Source: an uncultured Prevotella sp. | GTDB lineage: Bacteria; Bacteroidota; Bacteroidia; Bacteroidales; Bacteroidaceae | NCBI GenBank assembly: GCA_947170725.1 | Contig: CAMVUM010000004.1 | Location: 85,552-149,551, forward strand | Direction of reading: 5' to 3' | Length of the DNA stretch: 64,000 nt | Shown: positions 9,302-17,186 of the stretch, piece by piece | Layout of the letters: the number at the start of each line of letters is the position of its first letter | Position numbering within the stretch: position 1 is the first letter of the stretch | Notes under the pieces: generated by a model | Seen by the model: the letters and a program-made list of their open reading frames with translations, nothing else | What the model was told of the DNA's origin: nothing | The model's database searches: none | Program-made: the position numbers and the translations under genes

Positions 9302-11478
9302 CAGATAGTATGACTGTTTTCCGTTGCGGTGAGTCCGAGCTGTGATATCCGATAGACGAAATTCTTGAACTTCGTGTATGGCGGCAACTGGCCTACGAAC
9401 TCTTCCACTGCATAGCGGCTGCCCTCAGTGAGATACATATAGAGCGAATCCTTGTTTTCCAGTTGTGCCTGAACTTCCTTCAGCGCTTTTGCGTCAACGT
9501 CTTTCCACGTGCGGTTGGCGCGTGTCACCATGAGGTTGACAGTTCCGAGATTGAGCAGTGACGGAGCAATCGGGTGGTCGTTCAAGTTCGGATATTCGAT
9601 GATGGCAATCTCATCCGGCAGTATGTCCGGGCAAAGGTCCTTTACGTCTTTGGCCATGATATACTTGCTGTCTTCGGCGAGGAAGTCCTCGTCGTATGCC
9701 AGACGCCGCACTTGCAGACCGAGTGAGATCCAATAGTTCTCCAGCTCCTGTGCCAGATAGCTCTTGCCGTTGGCCGCGTCGGTGGAAAGAAGGTTCAGCA
9801 CGTTCTGCTGTCCGGTCTTGAAATGTGGCAGCAGCGCCTTGCTCAGCTGGCGGAGCGACATGTCGGCGATGGTCTTGTTGTATCGTCTGTATCTCAGCGA
9901 GCTGTCCTTCGGGTAGCATCCCATCACCGGAATTTTCGTTATCCGTTCCGAGCGCATGCGGTCGCGCAGCGTGCGGTCAAGCAGTTCGATGATGAGGAAG
10001 TATAGCGACGTCAGGATGAATGTCAGTATGAATGCTCCGAGCAGAATCATCAGACGGTTGGTCGGCTGTGCGTTCATAGGGAACATAGGCGGATTGAGCA
10101 CCCGCAGCGTGGCTGTCGTCATCTGCAGATTGCGCTGACGCAGACGTGCGGCATTGAGCGCCTTGAGCATTTCCATGTAGTTGCCCTCGATGAATCCGAT
10201 GTGGCGGTCTTTTCTGTCGAGTGTTGCTCCGATAGGTGCGTAATAGAGAATCTGGCGGTCGAGCTTCTGGCGCATGATGTCCTGTGCCGTCATTTCTGCC
10301 TTTGTCTTCTCCAGAAGCAGAACCTGATCCAGCCATTTGGTTATCAAAGAGTTTGCCTTGACGCCGGTCTCCGTGCTGTATGTTCCTGCCTCGATGTCGA
10401 GAGTCAGGTCCTTGACGCGCTTTGTGGCGTTCTGCAGATCGCGTTGGGCCTTTGCCAATTCCTGCTGTGATTCGGCGTTGTTGCCTCCGCCTTCACTGCT
10501 CATAAGCTGTAAGTTTGATATTCGTGACTGTATTCTCGATATGTCGCGTACCTGATTTGTGAAGTCCTTGTTGGCCCTGATGAGTTTGGCCCGGTTTCCG
10601 AGCTGTCTTTCCAGATAGTCCATCAGCGCCTTTGTTGTGGTGTAGTTCATCAGCTGGTCATTGTCTGACGTCTGCTGTTGTGCGTCCAGGATGGTCAGCT
10701 GTTTTGTCTGTTCACCATAGTTGATGATTCTTTTTGATATGTTGTAGTTGATAAGGTCATCTTCAGCGTTGCACAATATCCTGTAGAGGCGCGCCACTTC
10801 GCGTTCAAAGAATTTTATTACGTTGTTGGTCTCTCCGAACCGCAACTGCTGATATTGGCGTGCAAACACTTCGTTGAGAATGTCGAGTGTGTTGTATGCA
10901 ATGCCGGCGTCGTTGGCAGAATAGCCGATGTCGATGATGTCACTCCGGTCAATCTGCATCACTTTCAGTCTCGACGTAATGTTGTTGATACCGAAATAAG
11001 TGTGATAGTTGAGCAGTCCGAAGAGATAGTTGTCCTGTGAGGGCTTCTCGTAAGCCTTGAGATTGGCGTATGTCGCCGATTCGCTGTTGTGGTTGATGAG
11101 CGCCTTGACGTCTGCTGGGACGGAGTTGTTCAGCTCGCGGAAGTGCTGTGCCGATATGTAGTTGTTGTCTTTGTCCGGATTGCCGTACATCATGCAGCGG
11201 GCGAAAAGCCTCAGGGCCACCTCGTGTATCGTATTGTCTGTAGTGACAATAAGCATCAGGTTGGTTATGTTCGTCTGTGCGTTTCCTCCGGCCACACCCG
11301 TTCCGCCTTCTATGTTATATCCGGTAATCATACCGGTATAGATGGTGGTATTGGTGTTGTATATTCGTTCCATGTTTCGCGTGAGGAACCATGCGATGAT
11401 CAATGCTATCAGCGGCAGGACGACGAGATACCAGCGTATGCGGTAAAGAAATCTCACCAAATATCTGAATGTATCCAT
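9301..11478 (-). CDS. Wzz-like chain-length determinant fused to a degenerate tyrosine-kinase-like domain
   Basis: A 725-residue protein. A transmembrane helix near residues 17-32 is followed by a long periplasmic region with coiled-coil segments (about 220-450), then a second helix pair near 480-505 (RLMILLGAFILTFILTSLYF). The C-terminal cytoplasmic domain resembles bacterial tyrosine (BY) kinases: a P-loop-like TDAANGKS at about 566-573. The Walker B region reads IAIIEYP rather than ILIDTPP, and the C-terminus has no dense tyrosine cluster. It probably controls polymer length with Wzy, with little or no autokinase activity (inference). It is encoded directly before the polymerase and after the TolC-like gene. 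Confidence 0.85.
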   Translation of the reverse strand: MDTFRYLVRFLYRIRWYLVVLPLIALIIAWFLTRNMERIYNTNTTIYTGMITGYNIEGGTGVAGGNAQTNITNLMLIVTTDNTIHEVALRLFARCMMYGNPDKDNNYISAQHFRELNNSVPADVKALINHNSESATYANLKAYEKPSQDNYLFGLLNYHTYFGINNITSRLKVMQIDRSDIIDIGYSANDAGIAYNTLDILNEVFARQYQQLRFGETNNVIKFFEREVARLYRILCNAEDDLINYNISKRIINYGEQTKQLTILDAQQQTSDNDQLMNYTTTKALMDYLERQLGNRAKLIRANKDFTNQVRDISRIQSRISNLQLMSSEGGGNNAESQQELAKAQRDLQNATKRVKDLTLDIEAGTYSTETGVKANSLITKWLDQVLLLEKTKAEMTAQDIMRQKLDRQILYYAPIGATLDRKDRHIGFIEGNYMEMLKALNAARLRQRNLQMTTATLRVLNPPMFPMNAQPTNRLMILLGAFILTFILTSLYFLIIELLDRTLRDRMRSERITKIPVMGCYPKDSSLRYRRYNKTIADMSLRQLSKALLPHFKTGQQNVLNLLSTDAANGKSYLAQELENYWISLGLQVRRLAYDEDFLAEDSKYIMAKDVKDLCPDILPDEIAIIEYPNLNDHPIAPSLLNLGTVNLMVTRANRTWKDVDAKALKEVQAQLENKDSLYMYLTEGSRYAVEEFVGQLPPYTKFKNFVYRISQLGLTATENSHTI

Positions 11479-11490
11479 AATTTTTAGGAT

Positions 11491-12441
11491 TTAATTTTGT
11501 TTTCCGTTTTCTTTTCCGGACTCTTTCAGAGCCTTTCTTTCGGCTTTCTCCATTTCGACCGTTTTCTTTTCCTCCTCTTTGGCTGCCTTTCTTATCTTCT
11601 TCTCCATGGTCTTGTTCTCGCGTGCAATCTCTTTTTCGGTCTTTTCGATCGTACTGTCAAGTGTTATGTCGGTGGTGGTATTTGTTATGATAGGTGTGTG
11701 GGTGAGGATTTCGAGCGTAATGATGTCCGTTGTGATTTCCGTCTGGAGATTTTGATATTTGTTGACGGCGTCCTGTTCGCGGAGCTTCGTGTATGCGAAG
11801 TCTTCGATGGTCATGTTTCCCTGATGGAAGTCTTCCTGATTCAGCGCGCCAGCACCTTGATAAATCGCGGCGTTTTCGCTTGCTGTCTTGAGCGACACGA
11901 GGCTGTTGGTTATCTTAACATAGAGCGACGCAATCTGTAATTTCAGCTGGTCGTATGCGATGTCTTTCTTGATTTGAGCCTGGTCGACGGCGAGTTTTTT
12001 TCGTCTTACCGATGCTTTGAGGTCAAGGATGTCCTCCAACGGGACATTGAGGTTCACGCCGACGTTCCAGTAGTTCTGTTCCGTTCCCTGAAACTGATAG
12101 ATCATCTGGTTGTACGTAGACGAGTTGTTTCCCCACATGTCTGTCTTTCCGTAGCTGTAGCTGGCATGTCCGCGCACGTATGAGAAGATGTGTCTCTTCT
12201 GCTTGGCCACCTCAGCCTGTGCGATTTCCTGTGCTTTGGCAAGGTCAAGAATCAGCGGGTTTGACTTCGCATTTTCAAATAGCACGGCGAGCGGCGGCAG
12301 GTGGAACTTTGAGAAATTGATGGTGCTGGACTCGCTGGAGTCGAAGAAACCGGCACTGATGCCGCTGTCGTTGAACTGGGCCGATGCGGTGAGCCCCAGT
12401 CCAGCAGCGAATAGTATGGTTAGAAACCTTAGCCTGTTCAT
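11491..12441 (-). CDS. TolC-family outer membrane protein, short form
   Basis: A 316-residue protein with a signal peptide (MNRLRFLTILFAAGLGLTASAQ). It has one TolC-type repeat: LAKAQEIAQAEVAKQKR, then SYGKTDMWG, VNLNVPLEDILDL, QLKLQIASLYVKITNS and DFAYTKLREQDAVNKYQ. Typical TolC proteins are about 450 residues with two such repeats, so this is a half-length form. The last 60 residues are a highly charged Lys/Glu tail (KEEEKKTVEMEKAERKALK), unusual for the family. It lies 13 bp upstream of the Wzz-like gene. An outer-membrane or periplasmic role in polysaccharide export is inferred from the context. Confidence 0.75.
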   Translation of the reverse strand: MNRLRFLTILFAAGLGLTASAQFNDSGISAGFFDSSESSTINFSKFHLPPLAVLFENAKSNPLILDLAKAQEIAQAEVAKQKRHIFSYVRGHASYSYGKTDMWGNNSSTYNQMIYQFQGTEQNYWNVGVNLNVPLEDILDLKASVRRKKLAVDQAQIKKDIAYDQLKLQIASLYVKITNSLVSLKTASENAAIYQGAGALNQEDFHQGNMTIEDFAYTKLREQDAVNKYQNLQTEITTDIITLEILTHTPIITNTTTDITLDSTIEKTEKEIARENKTMEKKIRKAAKEEEKKTVEMEKAERKALKESGKENGKQN

Positions 12442-12532
12442 CCTTGTTTGTATATAATCTGATATTTCGTAGTTATGTTATTCCCTTCTCCGTAGGTGTT
12501 CCCTTGTGCTTCATGACTTACGCTTCATGACG

Positions 12533-13753
12533 TCAGACATCGTCTTTCTGTATGAATGCAGTCAGCGTTCGGAAAATGATTTTCATGTCCATGGCGAAGT
12601 TGTATGTCTGGCCGTAGGTTATGTCAAGCTGTTTGCGTTCTTCGGCCGACATGGCGCCTCCCTTGCCGCGTTCCTCCACCTGCCACAGGCCGGTCAGTCC
12701 GGCCGGGGCCATGAAGCGGTCAATACATTCGTCACCGGTCAACTTCTCCGCTTCGTAGAGCGGCAGCGGGCGGTTCCCGACGATGGACATGTCTCCGCGC
12801 AAGATGTTGAACAGCTGTGGCAACTCGTCGATGCTGTATTTCCTGATGAACCGTCCCACCTTTGTTATTCGCGGGTCATTCTCGATTTTTACGAAAGCGT
12901 TATTGATTTCCTCCGTCTTCTGTTTGTTGAAGTCCTTCTCCGCCACGAGGAAGTCGTCGCCCACGAGCATAACCTCTTCGTCTCCGAACATCATTGACGA
13001 TTCCGTTCCGGAAGCCTCCATATCTCTTTCGGCCTCGTCGCCCAGCGGCGACGTGATGACACTATTTCCTTTTTCGCCGTTGTTGCTGCCGTGTCCGGCG
13101 GCATACTGGTTGTGTTCCTTGCTCAGTTCTTTGAGACGTTCGCTTGCGTCAACGTACATGCTTCGGAATTTGAGGAAGTCGAAGATTGTATAGTTCGTTC
13201 CCACACGTTTCGATTTGAAGAGTACCGGCCCCCTGCTTTCCAGCTTGATGGCAATTATCGTTATCAAGAACACCGGTGACAACACAATTATGGCAGCGCT
13301 GGCGAAAACAATGTCGAAGAGACGCTTCCACAGCGGAATCTTGAACTGTAGTATTCCGTACTGCGGGTCGTTCTTGTCAAAGAGAAGTTCCTCACGGTCG
13401 GATATGAACTGAATTTTCTTGTGTATCTCCGTAACCGTGGCTTCTTTAGGAATGGTGTCACTGACGCCACACTGCTGGTATCTCAGCCTGTCTTTGTCGG
13501 AGAGTTCTTTCGTGAGAAGGATGATATACGTGTTCTTGCACTTCTTGTGCAGATAGGTTATTGCCGTAATGTCCTCGTTGAGTATTGTTTGCTCGAAGAA
13601 AACGATGAACCGCTCGTCTTTAGCGTTCTTTGAAGGGGTGCATGCCAGTTCGGCTTCCTTATATGTAGCCGTCATACGCACGAGTTGCCCGGGAATGTAT
13701 TTGAGGCGTTCCTGCGTGTTTGGATTGCGTCCTAAATATACAATGCCTATCAT
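12533..13753 (-). CDS. Initiating sugar phosphotransferase with N-terminal pseudo-receiver domain
   Basis: A 406-residue protein in two parts. Residues about 1-115 have the receiver fold pattern (VYLGRN, ERFIVFFEQ, YIILLTK, CGVSDTIPK). The phospho-acceptor Asp appears to be replaced by Glu-54, while T81 and K103 are kept. From about 142 on it is a bacterial sugar transferase: WKRLFDIVFASAAIIVLSP (membrane segment), KSKRVG, FLKFRSM, then SIDELPQLFNILRGDMSIVG with the catalytic D309-E310 pair, and PAGLTGLWQV. It transfers a sugar-phosphate to undecaprenyl phosphate, the first step of repeat-unit synthesis. An acidic stretch of about 90 residues (about 200-290) separates KFRSM from GRFIRK, where most relatives have a much shorter link. 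Confidence 0.9.
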   Translation of the reverse strand: MIGIVYLGRNPNTQERLKYIPGQLVRMTATYKEAELACTPSKNAKDERFIVFFEQTILNEDITAITYLHKKCKNTYIILLTKELSDKDRLRYQQCGVSDTIPKEATVTEIHKKIQFISDREELLFDKNDPQYGILQFKIPLWKRLFDIVFASAAIIVLSPVFLITIIAIKLESRGPVLFKSKRVGTNYTIFDFLKFRSMYVDASERLKELSKEHNQYAAGHGSNNGEKGNSVITSPLGDEAERDMEASGTESSMMFGDEEVMLVGDDFLVAEKDFNKQKTEEINNAFVKIENDPRITKVGRFIRKYSIDELPQLFNILRGDMSIVGNRPLPLYEAEKLTGDECIDRFMAPAGLTGLWQVEERGKGGAMSAEERKQLDITYGQTYNFAMDMKIIFRTLTAFIQKDDV

Positions 13754-13763
13754 AAATGTAGCG

Positions 13764-14132
13764 TCAGTTTGGCAGAATTTTCTTTACTCTGATTTTCAAT
13801 TCCATCGGATTGAACGGCTTCACGATATAGTCTTCCGCACCGATTTCCAGCAGACGTATGCGTTCGCTGGTACTGTCTTCGCTGCTGAGCATAATCACGG
13901 GAATATGACGGAACAGCTCGTTCTGTTTGATCCACTCCAGGAAGTCGTCGCCGCGCATTTCCGGCATTCTTATGTCAGAGATAATGAGATCGGGAGTATT
14001 TCCTGCCTGTAACCATTTCACACCTTGCAGTCCGTCGGGCAACCACTGTACGTCATAATCGCTCATCAGATATATCGAGAGCACTTTGGCAATGGTTTCC
14101 TTGTCGTCGAGAATCAGTATTTTCTTTTTCAT
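13764..14132 (-). CDS. Single-domain response regulator (CheY-like receiver)
   Basis: 122 residues forming one receiver domain only: acidic pair at D9-D10 (ILILDDKE), phospho-acceptor D53 (LIISDIRMPEM), S83/S84 (VIMLSSED) and K105 (DYIVKPF). All active-site residues are intact and there is no output domain. It is the first gene of the polysaccharide operon, 10 bp before the initiating transferase, which itself carries a Glu-substituted pseudo-receiver. The context suggests control of polysaccharide synthesis by protein-protein contact rather than DNA binding (inference). No histidine kinase is adjacent. Confidence 0.92.
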   Translation of the reverse strand: MKKKILILDDKETIAKVLSIYLMSDYDVQWLPDGLQGVKWLQAGNTPDLIISDIRMPEMRGDDFLEWIKQNELFRHIPVIMLSSEDSTSERIRLLEIGAEDYIVKPFNPMELKIRVKKILPN

Positions 14133-14217
14133 TTTTAATCAATTTGCTTTTGGTTCTATATAGCCACAATATTATGGATATAGGAATATTACTATCGTTA
14201 GTAGTCTCTTCAACATG

Positions 14218-14225
14218 CAAAGATA
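14218..14225 (-). promoter_or_regulatory. Probable -7 box of the exopolysaccharide operon
   Basis: The minus strand reads TATCTTTG, matching the Bacteroidetes -7 consensus TAnnTTTG, about 86 bp upstream of the response-regulator start. The flanks are AT-rich. A clear -33 TTTG at ideal spacing is not obvious. Confidence 0.6.
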
Positions 14226-14305
14226 ATAAAAAAAATAAGCAACGTACGAAAATATGACGAAAATGTCACAAAAACTTAAAAAGTTGTGTTCTCTTACTAA
14301 AGAAA

Positions 14306-14343
14306 CAGACCCGACAGGCTGAAACTATCAGCTGTCGGGTCTG
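14306..14343 (-). terminator. Hairpin downstream of the relic gene tail
   Basis: Arms CAGACCCGACAG (14306-14317) and CTGTCGGGTCTG (14332-14343) are perfect complements with a 14-base loop. On the minus strand the stem is followed by the T-rich TTTCTTTAG. It lies 31 bp past the stop codon of the relic tail at 14375-14440 and was probably that gene's terminator. Confidence 0.7.
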
Positions 14344-14374
14344 TCAATGTGTGTTATTGAGACGTTTGGGGCTA

Positions 14375-14440
14375 TTACTTAACCATCACCTTGCGTGTTT
14401 TGACGGAACCATTGGTGCTGTAGCATACATCATTTCCAGA
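14375..14440 (-). pseudogene. Relic C-terminal tail of a lost secreted-protein gene
   Basis: Read on the minus strand, the last 21 codons before the TAA at 14375-14377 encode SGNDVCYSTNGSVKTRKVMV plus a final K. The ending GSVKTRKVMVK closely resembles the GTVRKVFVK end of the intact cobalamin-locus surface protein in this window, i.e. the C-terminal tail common in Prevotella secreted proteins. An in-frame stop (14441-14443) directly precedes the segment and no longer ORF exists. A rho-independent-type hairpin follows the stop codon, so the piece appears to be the last remains of a deleted gene. It is too short for certainty. Confidence 0.55.
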
Positions 14441-14447
14441 TTATAAG

Positions 14448-14492
14448 ATAATCCGGCAAGACATATTCAATGTTCTGCCGGATTATTTTTTT
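14448..14492 (+). terminator. Stem-loop with T-run, no gene upstream on the plus strand
   Basis: Arms ATAATCCGGCA (14448-14458) and TGCCGGATTAT (14476-14486) are complementary and followed by six T residues. No plus-strand gene precedes it, so it may be a leftover from rearrangement or serve an unannotated transcript. Confidence 0.55.
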
Positions 14493-14839
14493 ATGGAATA
14501 TATATAAATATGGTGAAAAGACTATAGATGTACTCTGTCTGCAAATCATTCATGTCATAGAAACAGTATTTTAGGAAGTTACAGTTCGTGTGTGGCCACC
14601 GGTATGGAACTATATCAGCAGAAGGAGGCGTGATTCTATCGAGTTGTGTCTCCCGGTCGGATATGGCGGAAAGCAGGAATCTCAGTTTTATTACTTAATG
14701 GGTAGGTGGTGTGCATTTATGTTATCGGTCAATATGTCTGTGGAATTTTTATATATATAATGTATAGAAAGAGAACAGGCTTATATCTTAGTGGCTTGCT
14801 TTTTTATGAATATGTCAGAAAAAGATTGTTAAAATTAAC

Positions 14840-15125
14840 TTTCGATAACACGCAAAATAGAACGCGGGAAAGCCGAAATATTGACATTCCGGCGTTGTGT
14901 TCTTCCGGTTTTCCGTTTTTTGACAACCCGTAAGGGCCTCCCGAGGTTGCAGCGGGGCCGCTTTCGCATCACAACGGGGCTGCCGTTGCAAAGCCGTAAG
15001 GGCTCCGCTGCAACCTCGGGAGGCCCTTACGGCAAGAAAAAACGGCCGGAATTATTGCACACTTTCGTGAAAAACGCCATAACGCACATCGGCTCAGACG
15101 ATTAAATATGCACGCGCTATTTTTA
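14840..15125. repeat. Palindromic intergenic element, copy 1
   Basis: Core arms 14928-14955 and 15005-15032 form a perfect 28-bp inverted repeat that begins CCGTAAGGGCCTCCCGAGG. The flanks match copy 2 near 27.9 kb: left CAAAATAGAA and GAAATATTGACATTC, right TTGCACACTT and ATGCACGCGC. The shared flanks outside the palindrome suggest an element of about 250-290 bp. It encodes nothing recognisable. Confidence 0.75.
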
Positions 15126-15402
15126 AGAATTTGCGGCCGCGGGGAAATAATTTTAGAATAATGAAAATTCAGAGAGGCATTTGTCATAATAAATATAAAT
15201 GTTAAAAAGCTGGTTGGAACTTTTTTGGTGGGGCAACCGATAGGGGCTTAATCTCGTTTGTGGCATCCGGCATTTGAAGTTATATTCAATGCGGTTCATG
15301 ACGCGGTCTTGACTTTTCGGATTGTCTTCCGGACAGCCGTGATGTTGCGTCATTAGGCTATCTCGCAAAACAATAGACCGCGGAATATATGCCGCATGCC
15401 CA

Positions 15403-15507
15403 TTCGCTGGTAGGGACAAAGTCAAGACTATGTTCCCGCCAGCGAGAGTGCATGCGTCTGTATTGTTCGTTTGCGGACAAAGACAAGCCACTGTCCCTAC
15501 CAGCGAA
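15403..15507. repeat. 16-bp inverted repeat upstream of xylB
   Basis: TTCGCTGGTAGGGACA (15403-15418) and its exact reverse complement (15492-15507) flank 73 bases. A third partial copy (CCGCCAGCGAG near 15435) lies between them. The function is unknown. Confidence 0.65.
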
Positions 15508-15659
15508 AGAGCACTGGACTCTATCGCTTCAAACTTCGAATGAATCTCTTTTTTCATAAAAAATAAGGGGAAAAGATGGTCATAAACGTATTCTTTATAT
15601 ATAGAATGGAAAACCTTATTGGCATAACCGAATTAGAAATATAACGAAAATATAAGAAC

Positions 15660-17159
15660 ATGGCAAATAGATATCTATTAGGATTTGACGTCGGAAGCAG
15701 TTCTGTCAAGGCGTCACTTGTCAATGCAGATACGGGAAAGTGTGTGGCTACGGCTTTCTATCCCGAACATGAGGCTCCCATCACGGCAGTCAAGGCCGGC
15801 TGGGCAGAACAGGACCCGCAGATGTGGTGGGACAACGCCAAGCTGAGCCTGAAGAAAATCATGGCCGACGCTGATGCAAAAGGAGAGGAGATTGCCGCAA
15901 TCGGTATATCCTATCAGATGCACGGTCTTGTCTGCGTGGACAAGAACATGAAAGCCCTGCGCCCGTCCATCATTTGGTGTGACTCGCGTGCCGTGCCCTA
16001 CGGGGAGCGCGCTTTCAGCGAACTCGGAAAGGACAAGTGTCTGGGCCATCTGCTCAATTCGCCAGGAAATTTCACTGCCGCCAAGCTGGCATGGGTGAAG
16101 GAGAACGAGCCTGACGTATATGAGAAAATCCATAAGATAATGTTGCCCGGCGACTATTTGGCGCTACGCCTGAGCGGCGAGGCCAACACCACGGTCAGCG
16201 GTTTGAGCGAAGGCATGTTCTGGGACTTCAAGAACGGCGGTGTTGCCGACTTCCTGATGAACTACTACGGTTTCGACAGCTCGCTCATTTCCGATATCGT
16301 TCCCACGTTCAGCATCCAGAGCCGCGTTTCGGCCGAAGCTGCCGCCGAGACAGGTCTGAAAGAGGGAACGCCGATAACCTATCGTGCCGGAGACCAGCCG
16401 AACAATGCGCTCAGCCTCAATGTCTTCAATCCCGGAGAGATTGCCTCGACGGCCGGAACCTCTGGTGTGGTCTACGGTGTGCTGGGCGACGTCAACTACG
16501 ACCCGAAGAGCCGTGTCAACACCTTTGCGCATGTCAACCATACTGCGGAGCAGACCCGTCTCGGCGTGCTGCTCTGTATCAACGGAACGGGAATCCTCAA
16601 CGCATGGGTGCGCCGTACGGTCGCCCCGGAGGGCATCAGCTATGCCGACATGAACGACCTGACGGCAACGGTGCCCATCGGCAGCGAGGGAGTGACGGTG
16701 ATACCGTTCGGCAATGGTGCAGAGCGTGTGCTGGAGAACCGCGAGACGGGATGCACTGTGAGTGGCATCAACTTCAATAAGCACGGCAAGGCCCACATCA
16801 TACGTGCCGCTCAGGAAGGCATCGTCTTCAGTTTCTGCTACGGCATGGAGGTCATGCAGCAGATGGGAATGGATATCAGGAAGATTCACGCCGGTCGCGC
16901 CAATATGTTCCTCAGTCCGCTGTTCCGCGACACGCTCGCCGGAGTGAGCGGTGCGACAATAGAGCTCTATGACACAGACGGCAGTGTAGGTGCGGCAAAG
17001 GGTGCGGGCATAGGAGTCGGAATCTACAAGGACAACAATGAGGCTTTCGCCACGCTTGACAAGCTTCAGGTGATTGAGCCGGACGAGGCTCTCCGTTCCG
17101 AATATCTTCAGGCGTACGCCCGCTGGAAGGAAGCCCTGAAGAAAGAAATAAGCATATAA
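15660..17159 (+). CDS. xylB: Xylulokinase
   Basis: A 499-residue FGGY-family sugar kinase that phosphorylates D-xylulose to xylulose-5-phosphate for the pentose phosphate pathway. Visible motifs: the N-terminal ATP loop GFDVGSSSVKASLVNADTG, the substrate region IGISYQMHGLV with IIWCDSRA, the catalytic-Asp segment YRAGDQPNNALS, and the phosphate loop TAGTSGVVYGV. Length is normal for XylB. Xylose isomerase follows 27 bp downstream, giving the order xylB-xylA common in Bacteroidales. No xylose transporter or regulator is adjacent. Confidence 0.96.
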   Translation: MANRYLLGFDVGSSSVKASLVNADTGKCVATAFYPEHEAPITAVKAGWAEQDPQMWWDNAKLSLKKIMADADAKGEEIAAIGISYQMHGLVCVDKNMKALRPSIIWCDSRAVPYGERAFSELGKDKCLGHLLNSPGNFTAAKLAWVKENEPDVYEKIHKIMLPGDYLALRLSGEANTTVSGLSEGMFWDFKNGGVADFLMNYYGFDSSLISDIVPTFSIQSRVSAEAAAETGLKEGTPITYRAGDQPNNALSLNVFNPGEIASTAGTSGVVYGVLGDVNYDPKSRVNTFAHVNHTAEQTRLGVLLCINGTGILNAWVRRTVAPEGISYADMNDLTATVPIGSEGVTVIPFGNGAERVLENRETGCTVSGINFNKHGKAHIIRAAQEGIVFSFCYGMEVMQQMGMDIRKIHAGRANMFLSPLFRDTLAGVSGATIELYDTDGSVGAAKGAGIGVGIYKDNNEAFATLDKLQVIEPDEALRSEYLQAYARWKEALKKEISI

Positions 17160-17186
17160 ACCTTTTTAATATAAAGAAAAAATATT

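Larger units (their letters stand above)
14493..15659. other. Gene-poor intergenic region upstream of xylB
   Basis: No convincing coding region. It contains a GC-rich palindromic element (about 14840-15125), a 16-bp inverted repeat (15403-15507) and AT-rich sequence before xylB. No clear TAnnTTTG box was found in the last 120 bp before xylB, so the promoter of the xylose operon is not located. Confidence 0.6.

Noticed and set aside
14928..15032. CRISPR-like array
   Set aside because: The repeats here are inverted and palindromic, without regularly spaced direct repeats or cas genes anywhere in the window.
15153..15557. 134-residue minus-strand ORF upstream of xylB
   Set aside because: No domain, signal or neighbour supports it; it spans the 16-bp inverted repeat and has unusual composition. 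A fast-evolving small gene cannot be fully ruled out, but it is not reported as a CDS.
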